Shown here piece after piece: positions 56,903 through 64,000 of a DNA stretch of 64,000 nucleotides. The DNA is from Fomes fomentarius (taxonomy: Eukaryota; Basidiomycota; Agaricomycetes; Polyporales; Polyporaceae), in the NCBI GenBank assembly GCA_022606135.1, contig JABYQN010000004.1, forward strand, positions 3,100,001-3,164,000. Reading direction: 5' to 3'. The notes below the pieces were generated by a model that saw only the letters and a program-made list of their open reading frames with translations, had not been told where the DNA came from and did not search any database. Position numbers and translations under genes: made by a program. How positions within the stretch are numbered: position 1 is the first letter of the stretch; every line of letters starts with the position of its first letter.

Positions 56903-57020
56903 TGACTCATGCTATGACTGTATCTGACTCATATGCCGATACGGACTCTGACTCATTGTCTTATGGCTACATGTGACTGCTTTATTCGCTGACTCATGGA
57001 CTCATCCCTCATGTATATAA
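56903..57020 (+). promoter_or_regulatory. LTR promoter: four TGACTCA sites and TATA box
   Basis: TGACTCA at 56903-56909, 56925-56931, 56949-56955 and 56990-56996, then TATATAA at 57014-57020. TGACTCA is the binding site of Gcn4/Cpc1- and AP-1-type bZIP activators. Four copies in under 100 bp next to the TATA suggest starvation- or stress-linked transcription. The same sites exist in every family 1 LTR here. Confidence 0.75.
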
Positions 57021-57071
57021 GCAGTCCCTTCTTCGCCTCTGCTCTTCAGTCGTTCGCTCACTGACTGAAGA

Positions 57072-57126
57072 GTAAGTCTCTTACATACATATGCTCTACT
57101 ACTTCTTACTGACTTAGTACTTGTAG
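57072..57126 (+). other. Intron-like segment inside the LTR (R region)
   Basis: 55 nt, GTAAGT donor, TTGTAG acceptor, CTGAC branch-like motif upstream of the acceptor. Its flanking 24 and 23 nt are found joined, without the 55 nt, at 57169-57215. Equivalents: 16748-16802, 51182-51236, 41850-41904 (family 2), and on the minus strand in the LTRs of A and C. Confidence 0.75.
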
Positions 57127-57248
57127 TCCCTCTCTGTTGTGACTTACAGGTACTTCACTATGCAATAGAGTCGTTCGCTCACTGACTGAAGATCCCTCTC
57201 TGTTGTGACTTACAGTCGCTCCTCGCCTTACAGGTTCAGAGTTCATCA

Positions 57249-57579
57249 TGTCGATCGAGTGTGCAAGTTGTCTGAGAGACGTACACCGAAGAGGTGTAGT
57301 CGAGTACTGTGTTAGAAGTCAAGCAGAGGTCGAGGGTTTCGATGGGGAGAAAGCCTCGATTGGAAAAGGAGGTCAAACTGAGGAACACCTCGAGTTTGCC
57401 TATGCTATAAGTACATACATGAGGTACGAGTCACAATGAGTCAGAATGAGTCAGCGCTAGTCAACATGAGTCAGAGCGAGTCATAGTAGGTATGGGTCTA
57501 GGCCTAGTACAGTATGACTCCTACTGAGTCAATGAGACGAGGTAAGCATGATGACGATGTTGGATCGCCGTGAGAACAG
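57249..57579. other. Spacer between B and C with TGAGTCA cluster
   Basis: 331 bp. Four TGAGTCA sites (57437-57443, 57447-57453, 57467-57473, 57525-57531) lie beside a TATAAG-like stretch. Read on the minus strand, the order of sites and TATA resembles an LTR U3, so this may be part of a third, diverged LTR family. If B and C flanks were exchanged by inversion, this piece is the inverted interval. Confidence 0.45.
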
Positions 57580-58133
57580 TGATGAACTCTGAACCTGTAA
57601 GGCGAGGAGCGACTGTAAGTCACAACAGAGAGGGATCTTCAGTCAGTGAGCGAACGACTCTATTGCATAGTGAAGTACCTGTAAGTCACAACAGAGAGGG
57701 ACTACAAGTACTAAGTCAGTAAGAAGTAGTAGAGCATATGTATGTAAGAGACTTACTCTTCAGTCAGTGAGCGAACGACTGAAGAGCAGAGGCGAAGAAG
57801 GGACTGCTTATATACATGAGGGATGAGTCCATGAGTCAGCGAATAAAGCAGTCACATGTAGCCATAAGACAATGAGTCAGAGTCCGTATCGGCATATGAG
57901 TCAGATACAGTCATAGCATGAGTCAGACATAAGGTCTAGAAGAGTCCGGTGCAGTGTAGAACGCACTGGTACGCACAGGAATGCACAGTAACCATATGGT
58001 CATGGGAAAGTACAGTAGAAAAACAAAGGAAACCATAAATGGTAAGTAGAAACACAGCCTATCTAATCATATGACCATAAACAAGTGTACACAACTCCGG
58101 TCCGAGCACAGCCGGTAGTCCGGAAGTTCAACA
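57580..58133 (-). repeat. Element C 3' LTR
   Basis: 554 bp. The base sequence left of it is AACAG; read with the element its 3' flank is CTGTT, identical to the 5' flank of element B. Confidence 0.95.
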
Positions 58134-58144
58134 CTCCCACTCGT

Positions 58145-59884
58145 TCAAGATGCAACGGAAACAAGACCGATCTCATCAACGAACTTTGCCAAAATGGAAT
58201 AAGGCACGTTCTTTGTGAGAGAATCAGCCAACTGATCCGCAGTCGCAACATAGAAGATCTCGACAGAGCCAGACTCCACTTGTTCACGAATGAAGTGGTA
58301 GCGAATCTCTATGTGCTTGGTACGCCGGTCGACTACTGGATTGACTGACAGGAAAATCGAACCCTGGTTGTCTAAACACATGGGTGTCGGCCTGGTCAAG
58401 TCATCACCAAGTTCATCGCCAAACGTCCTCAGCCAGATCAACTGACGACAGGTATCAGAGGCCGCTTTATATTCCGCTTCAGTAGAGGAGAGCGAAATGG
58501 TAGGCTGACGCCTCGAAGCCCACGATATAGCACCACCTGCCATCAAGAAGACGAAGCCAGAGGTAGAATGCCGATCATCACGGTCTTCGGCCCAATCTGA
58601 ATCCGAATAGGAAATCAGACCGTCATTAGACGCTCCCTTGTAGCGCAAGCGATACGCCTTTGTCCCTTGAAGGTAACGCAGGACATACTTCGCATAACTC
58701 ATGTGCGCTTCAGAGGGATTGGCATTGTACTTCGATAACCGTGTGACAGCGAAGGAGATATCAGGACGCGTTCCGAGCATGGCGTACAAAAGACTGCCAA
58801 TGAGACTCTGGTAGTGTTGCCTGAACTGATCGGAAGCTGGTTCGTCGGCACTTGCCAAGACAGCACCAGCAGGAAGGGGTGTACGTGAGGGTTTACAGTC
58901 GGCCATCTGAAAGCGCTCGAGAACAGACTGGATGTACTCTTCCTGGTCGATGTCGATCATACGAGTGGATCGATCACGAGTGATGCGAAGACCAAGGAAG
59001 CGCTGTACAGATCCCAAGTCCGTCATCTTGTACTGCTTAGAAAGCGAACGCTTGACTTGTTTGATGTGACTAGACTGATTGCCCATCAGAAGTAAATCGT
59101 CGACATAAAGAACGACAATCATGACGTGATCCCCCCCTTGTCGCCGATATACGTAGATCCCAGCATCAGAATATGTCCGTGTAAATCCCAGATCTAGAAG
59201 CGATTGATGGATTTTCGCATTCCACTGACGCGACGCCTGCTTAAGACCATAGATAGCCTTTTTGAGTAGACAGACATGATCTTCCTTCCCAGGAACGACC
59301 CAGCCTTCCGGCTGTTCCATATAAATCTCCTCATCTAGATCGCCATTCAGGAACGCGGTTTTGACATCCATTGACTCGATGTCCCAGTCCTCAAGCGCTG
59401 CATGCGCGAGTAAATACCGGATAGACTCAAACCGCGCCACTGGAGAGAACGTCTCATGGTAGTCCTCTCCCCACACCTGAGTGAAACCCTTTGCAACCAG
59501 ATGAGCCTTGTACCGCCCATCATGTTTGATGTCATAGACCCAGCGGTTAGAGACAACATGCCGGCCCTTGGGATGAGGAATGAGAACCCAAGTCTTATTC
59601 TCCATAAGCGACTCAAATTCTGACTTCTCAGCTCCGCGCCATTTCTCAGCATCAGGTGAGCGCATGGCTTCCTTATGCAACTGAGGTAAGCCAGCTTTAT
59701 ACTGAGCAGCAGCTAGAAAAGCGAGTATCATCTCCGCTTCGCGCAGATTGCCATCCTTGTCGATCTGATTATCAGTACGTGCAGGATCGTCATACACGTT
59801 GTTATCAGTCCTGTCCTTGTGAGGAATACCAGCTTTTTCGCGACGAGGACGGTCACGAGCAATGCTTGGTTCATTGGCTCCCAC
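58145..59884 (-). CDS. Copia RT-RNase H (element C)
   Basis: 579 codons from the first ATG after a linker frameshift. Intact RT with YVDDLLLMG and the seven-G run that B has lost; intact RNase H and C terminus. Conserved arginines changed in A are present here. Confidence 0.85.
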   Translation of the reverse strand: MGANEPSIARDRPRREKAGIPHKDRTDNNVYDDPARTDNQIDKDGNLREAEMILAFLAAAQYKAGLPQLHKEAMRSPDAEKWRGAEKSEFESLMENKTWVLIPHPKGRHVVSNRWVYDIKHDGRYKAHLVAKGFTQVWGEDYHETFSPVARFESIRYLLAHAALEDWDIESMDVKTAFLNGDLDEEIYMEQPEGWVVPGKEDHVCLLKKAIYGLKQASRQWNAKIHQSLLDLGFTRTYSDAGIYVYRRQGGDHVMIVVLYVDDLLLMGNQSSHIKQVKRSLSKQYKMTDLGSVQRFLGLRITRDRSTRMIDIDQEEYIQSVLERFQMADCKPSRTPLPAGAVLASADEPASDQFRQHYQSLIGSLLYAMLGTRPDISFAVTRLSKYNANPSEAHMSYAKYVLRYLQGTKAYRLRYKGASNDGLISYSDSDWAEDRDDRHSTSGFVFLMAGGAISWASRRQPTISLSSTEAEYKAASDTCRQLIWLRTFGDELGDDLTRPTPMCLDNQGSIFLSVNPVVDRRTKHIEIRYHFIREQVESGSVEIFYVATADQLADSLTKNVPYSILAKFVDEIGLVSVAS

Positions 59885-61125
59885 TGGAGGGTGACGACCG
59901 CGTTTGTGAGGAGGACGAGGAGGAACGACAGGGGCGGTGTAGGAGGACGTTGTGGAGGAGGAGGAGGCTCAGCAGGAGCTTCTGCAGGAGGAGCGGGATC
60001 AGCATCCGCTGGAGGGTCAGGTTGTGGTGGTTCGAAGATGTTGGGAGGAATGAAAGGGATTGCATCATTGGGATCGACCGAATCAGAGTCATCGTTCGAG
60101 GAATCATCCGATTGATCATCTGAGAACGGACTGTCGTCCAGGGTAGAAGGACGGTTGCCAGGTAAGTTACGAGCAGGGAAAGACTCTTCGTCAAATGTTG
60201 CATCGCGGGACACGACGATAGAGCGGTTGGCTGGATTCCAAAACCTATACCCCTTGGAACCAGACTCATACCCAACGAAGATCATCTCGACAGCCTTCTT
60301 GTCGAGTTTCCCTTCGCACTTTGCCTTCTGCACATGGACAAAAGCTTTGCACCCAAACACTCTGAAGTAAGAGACATCCAGAACGGTACCATCCCAAACA
60401 GTGATGGGGCACAACCACTTCTGTCGTCGCATAGGTTGACGATTGTAGATATGAACAGCTGCGTCAAGAGCGAGTTGCCAGAAACCATGACTAAGGCCTG
60501 CTTGGTGGAGCATAGACAGAGCCTTTTCAGTAATAGTACGATTCCAGCGCTCAGCACGTCCATTCTGTTGAGGCGAACCCGGTAGAGTCTTCTGGTGCTC
60601 GATACCGTGCGAACGAAGAAGTGTAGAGAACTCGTCTGATGTGTATTCCCCCCCTCGATCTGAGCGGATCGATTTGATCTTCTTGCCGGTCTGGTTCTCA
60701 GCCCATGCCTTATAGTCTTTGAACGCTTGGATCGCGTCAGACTTGTGTTTAAGGAAGTAAGCACGAGCGAGACCAGAATAGTCATCAATAAAACCGGCGA
60801 AGTATTTCCAACCTCCGATAGCCTGAGTGCGCATCAGTCCATCGAGGTCCGTATGGACTCGCTCGAGAACTTCAGTAGCACGCTTCTCAGAAGGTGGAAA
60901 GGGGTTACGAGTGGATTTGCCAAAAGCGCATCCATCACACGGTTCTTCGTCTGCAGGATCAACAGCATCAACCCCCTTAGTATGCTTAGGAAGGTTGCGC
61001 AGAACGTCCTTGCCCGCATGACCAAAGCGATGGTGCCAGGTCTTGAACTTATGGACATTGAGATGGACGCGCTTGCTGTTGTGAAGCTCAATAATAGTCC
61101 AATAACAATTAGATGAAGGGTTGTA
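59728..61125 (-). CDS. Copia integrase (element C), frameshifted in the linker
   Basis: Open frame from after the gag TGA; first ATG at 60834. Zinc domain, D,D-35-E core and most of the proline-rich linker are intact. Near 59930 one A is missing relative to A and B (GACAGGGGCGG for GACAGGAGGCGG on the plus strand), so the frame leaves the RT frame within the linker. Confidence 0.85.
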   Translation of the reverse strand, partial: YNPSSNCYWTIIELHNSKRVHLNVHKFKTWHHRFGHAGKDVLRNLPKHTKGVDAVDPADEEPCDGCAFGKSTRNPFPPSEKRATEVLERVHTDLDGLMRTQAIGGWKYFAGFIDDYSGLARAYFLKHKSDAIQAFKDYKAWAENQTGKKIKSIRSDRGGEYTSDEFSTLLRSHGIEHQKTLPGSPQQNGRAERWNRTITEKALSMLHQAGLSHGFWQLALDAAVHIYNRQPMRRQKWLCPITVWDGTVLDVSYFRVFGCKAFVHVQKAKCEGKLDKKAVEMIFVGYESGSKGYRFWNPANRSIVVSRDATFDEESFPARNLPGNRPSTLDDSPFSDDQSDDSSNDDSDSVDPNDAIPFIPPNIFEPPQPDPPADADPAPPAEAPAEPPPPPQRPPTPPLSFLLVLLTNAVVTLQWEPMNQALLVTVLVAKKLVFLTRTGLITTCMTILHVLIIRSTRMAICAKRR

Positions 61126-62418
61126 TCACACCTCCAGGATCTTATGACCCTTGATATGAATCGTCGAACCATGTTTGACAGCGCCATCAGGCAGCTTGTC
61201 GAAAATGCACATGCACCCATCCCCTTGAAAGAGGGAGTAACCATTGCGCTCAATGGAGCCAGTCGAGAAGATGTGACCGATGGTGCCTGGTATGTAGTAG
61301 ATGTGGTTCAGAGTAATTGCTACCTTCTGACCGTCTAACCAGGTTTCTCCAGACAGAGTTCCTTCCCCAAGTGCCTGAATGACGCTGCTATCACCTTGTC
61401 CAGCAGTGTTAAACAGTACAGGCGTATCGAAGGGTTGGTACTCAATGAACTCAGAGAGATCACCAGTGATGTGTTGAGAGGCTCCAAAGTTCATCAGCCA
61501 TGCAGTCCAGTTCACACTGTTTGAGGCCATAGCCTCATTGTAGAAAGAAGCAGCGATGTTAGACGAACCAGCTACAAGTACAGATGATACAGACTCGGTA
61601 GTGACGTGCGCATGGTTATGAGAAGTGTCCTTGTTCTTTCCCTTGTCCTTATCCTTGTCTTTGTCTTTCCCTTTACCCTTGCCCTTGCCTTTGGGACACT
61701 TCTCAGGGTACTTCTGATAGCAGTTGGACTCATGATGAGAGCCACTCCTGCAATAAGAGCAGGGACCCTTGGGCTTCGGCTTGGTCTGGGAGACCTTGTT
61801 CGCAGACTGGCCATTTTTGCGCACGGACTCCTCAGCCAAGGTCTTCGACTGGATGTCATCGAGAGTGACCTTGTCGAGGTCTGTGGTCGCCATAAGCGCA
61901 GAAACCATGGACCGGTACGACTCCGGGATCTTGGACATCAAGAGAAGGGCTTGCATGTTGTCAGAGAGTGTGACGCCATTGCTACTGATTTCGCGCAGGC
62001 GTGTGATAAGACGCACCATCTGATCCTGAAGGGGCTTCTGTTCGTTCATCCGAGGCTCAGCAACGAGCGACTCGAACAAACCCCAGACGTGGGCACTGTT
62101 AGGCTTGCCAAACTTGTTCTGTAACGCTTCCCAGGACTCAGCAGCAGTCATGTCCCTGGGTTGTCCACCCGAGACAGGAATCTGAGTGTCCAGAACGTAG
62201 TGAAAGTTTGGTGCGACACGCATGTACATCATGCCGCGAGCTTGCCCATCAAGTTTATCCCACTTGTCCTTGGCAGCTTGCTCAGTAGGACGAGTAGCGC
62301 CTTTGACAACACTCCAACAGTCCATGAAGATGAAATAGCCCTTCATCTTGGCAGACCAGTCGTTGTACTGATTCGCCGAAGAGAGGACAGGGATAGAGTC
62401 GACTTTGATATCTCCCAT
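61126..62418 (-). CDS. Copia gag-protease (element C), altered protease active site
   Basis: 430 codons, otherwise like A and B. The protease motif reads WLMNFGASQHITGD: the catalytic Asp is Asn and the following Ser is Phe, both through single transitions. The protease should be inactive. Ends with the same in-frame TGA. Confidence 0.85.
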   Translation of the reverse strand: MGDIKVDSIPVLSSANQYNDWSAKMKGYFIFMDCWSVVKGATRPTEQAAKDKWDKLDGQARGMMYMRVAPNFHYVLDTQIPVSGGQPRDMTAAESWEALQNKFGKPNSAHVWGLFESLVAEPRMNEQKPLQDQMVRLITRLREISSNGVTLSDNMQALLLMSKIPESYRSMVSALMATTDLDKVTLDDIQSKTLAEESVRKNGQSANKVSQTKPKPKGPCSYCRSGSHHESNCYQKYPEKCPKGKGKGKGKDKDKDKDKGKNKDTSHNHAHVTTESVSSVLVAGSSNIAASFYNEAMASNSVNWTAWLMNFGASQHITGDLSEFIEYQPFDTPVLFNTAGQGDSSVIQALGEGTLSGETWLDGQKVAITLNHIYYIPGTIGHIFSTGSIERNGYSLFQGDGCMCIFDKLPDGAVKHGSTIHIKGHKILEV

Positions 62419-63446
62419 GATGGATAAGAGGTATTGGGGAGAATCGAGATATTCCTCCTTGAAGTCTAGAGTGAATGTGATAGGCGCGACTGGGGGCGCA
62501 GTGACGATAGGAGGAGGAAGGTAGACTGGAGGAAGAGGACTTGAATCGACAGGAGGGGAGTTTCCGAAGAGCGATCGGAGATAGAAATTAGGACGAGACG
62601 AGGAGGGCTGTGCGTGAGTTTCTTCCTGAAGATAGGGAAGAGGAACTCCGTGTTGTGGGTCGGTGTCCTGCTGCCAAGTTGCTGGATATGCCCAGTAGAA
62701 GGTCGGTTCGTACGGAAGAGGGAGTTGATTGTAGCGATTGGGACAGAGCTGTACGTCGCACTGGTCCCACTCCTGCTCTCCGTCGTCGTAGACGTAGTGA
62801 TAACGATCGACCTGATCGTCTAGATCAAAGAGATGGGGCTGTTCCGAGCAATCAAACGCTGATGCAGTAGAGTGATGTTCTGCAAGTTCAGCGTTGACTT
62901 CAGCTTCAGAGTCGGAGCTGAGCTGAGGACTATTGGCAGTAGTAGGTGGCTCCAGTACGATGGTTCAGAGAAAAACGCGATGATTGACTTGCCACGTGCG
63001 AGATCTGGTAGAGAGGAACACCTATTGAGGTGAGCCAGAAGGTCAGGAAGCCGATATTCCCAACAATCCAGATAGAAGTCGCCAACTGTGCCCAAGAAAA
63101 GCTATACGAGTCTAGGTATCAAAAAAGAGTATAGTAAGGAGGGTCCGAACGGTTGTCCTCCGGTCCAAAGGTGATAACCACCCCGGCTACAACAGCTGGC
63201 GGGCGCAAGTGCGTGGCCTGGCTGAGGATACTTGAAAACCCGTGTGCCGCGAAAGCACCAAAGGTTGTACAGAGATACTAGATAGCGACTACTAAAAGCG
63301 CTCAGGGCTGCGTCACGAGCGCAGTAAAGTCCCCCTGGCAGCAGTGTCGGAGGGCACAGTCAAGAGTTAGGGAAAGTGGAGGAGAGTGCACGGGCAGAGA
63401 GTCGACGAACAGAGTTTGCGCGCAGAGTGTCGACAGAGGAGCAACT

Positions 63447-63470
63447 GATTAGAGCGCAGGGCTCATAACC
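63447..63470 (-). other. Primer binding site (element C)
   Basis: Same sequence as in B, adjacent to the 5' LTR. The plus strand shows GCGCAGGGCTCATAACC ending at 63470. Confidence 0.8.
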
Positions 63471-64000
63471 TGATGAACTCTGAACCTGTAAGGCGAGGAG
63501 CGACTGTAAGTCACAACAGAGAGGGATCTTCAGTCAGTGAGCGAACGACTCTATTGCATAGTGAAGTACCTGTAAGTCACAACAGAGAGGGACTACAAGT
63601 ACTAAGTCAGTAAGAAGTAGTAGAGCATATGTATGTAAGAGACTTACTCTTCAGTCAGTGAGCGAACGACTGAAGAGCAGAGGCGAAGAAGGGACTGCTT
63701 ATATACATGAGGGATGAGTCCATGAGTCAGCGAATAAAGCAGTCACATGTAGCCATAAGACAATGAGTCAGAGTCCGTATCGGCATATGAGTCAGATACA
63801 GTCATAGCATGAGTCAGACATAAGGTCTAGAAGAGTCCGGTGCAGTGTAGAACGCACTGGTACGCACAGGAATGCACAGTAACCATATGGTCATGGGAAA
63901 GTACAGTAGAAAAACAAAGGAAACCATAAATGGTAAGTAGAAACACAGCCTATCTAATCATATGACCATAAACAAGTGTACACAACTCCGGTCCGAGCAC
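63471..64000 (-). repeat. Element C 5' LTR (partial)
   Basis: 530 of an expected 554 bp; cut by the window edge. Same content as the other family 1 LTRs. Confidence 0.95.

Larger units (their letters stand above)
50805..57248 (+). mobile_element. Copia element B, structurally complete
   Basis: 6444 bp: 5' LTR, primer site, gag-protease, TGA, integrase, RT (one frameshift), RNase H, purine tract, 3' LTR. The LTRs look identical, so it is young. Flanks do not match (CTGTT on the left, TGTCG on the right). The left flank instead matches the far side of element C's 3' LTR, read in C's direction. Confidence 0.95.
56695..57248 (+). repeat. Element B 3' LTR
   Basis: 554 bp, starts TGTTGAAC, ends TTCATCA. 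U3 is about 56695-57047; R starts near 57048, 34 nt after the first T of TATATAA (57014-57020). Inside R-U5, 24 nt (57048-57071) and 23 nt (57127-57149) flank a 55-nt GTAAGT...TAG segment; the same 24+23 nt are contiguous at 57169-57215. Confidence 0.95.
57580..64000 (-). mobile_element. Copia element C, near-complete, runs off the window
   Basis: Minus strand: 3' LTR (57580-58133), RNase H/RT, integrase, gag-protease, untranslated leader, primer site (63447-63470) and 5' LTR from 63471, of which 24 bp should lie beyond the window. LTRs appear identical to those of B. Gag matches A at several variants (CSYCRSG, KCPKGKG, FYNEA) while RT/RNase H matches B. Confidence 0.95.

Noticed and set aside
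63440..63475. Possible tRNA-Met gene fragment
   Set aside because: Only the stretch complementary to the primer site is present, directly at the LTR edge. It is the element's primer binding site, not a tRNA gene.

Overview
The window looks like a gene-poor, repeat-rich stretch of a basidiomycete genome, probably an agaricomycete. Genes carry introns of about 45-66 nt with GT-AG (once apparently GC-AG) borders. The gene families seen are F-box/LRR-like proteins in tandem, 14-TM MFS exporters and a Crinkler-nuclease-kinase protein. The right third is Ty1/copia retrotransposon. No rRNA gene, tRNA gene or CRISPR array was recognised.

Positions 1-36,640 are a tandem array. The repeating unit holds an F-box-like gene followed, in minus-strand order, by the end of an MFS drug-exporter gene, plus conserved blocks of unknown content. 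F-box start codons lie at 5532, 13080, 22959 and 30299. Copies 1, 2 and 4 splice to intact 470-471 aa proteins. Copy 3 is broken by a 29-bp tandem duplication. The exporter shows the opposite fate: three relics (units 1-3), one apparently intact 11-exon gene (31128-33640) and a second, diverged pseudogene (34726-36623). The left end keeps a shrunken older unit and a sugar-transporter relic. Unit 2 is enlarged by two DNA elements with inverted termini (7-bp target duplications), one of them carrying a solo copia LTR.

Positions 36,918-39,297 encode a Crinkler (CRN) protein with a central nuclease-like domain and a C-terminal kinase-like domain. It has one apparent GC-AG intron and one apparent 1-nt frameshift. 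From 40,230 to 44,082 lies a decayed Ty3/gypsy element carrying a solo LTR of a diverged copia-like family, and interrupted at its 3' end by copia element A.

Positions 44,083-64,000 hold three closely related copia elements: A (minus, no PBS or PPT, with a nested solo LTR), B (plus, complete structure, RT frameshift) and C (minus, runs off the window, linker frameshift and protease active-site change). B and C form a >6-kb inverted repeat. Their flanks suggest that the interval between them has been inverted.

The most unusual signal is inside the LTRs. Just after the presumed cap site a 47-nt sequence occurs twice. The first copy is split by a 55-nt GT-AG intron-like insert; the second lacks that insert exactly. 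The same arrangement, with the same lengths but different sequence, occurs in the diverged LTR family. U3 carries clustered TGACTCA (Gcn4/AP-1-type) sites, and the primer binding site matches the 5' half of initiator tRNA-Met.
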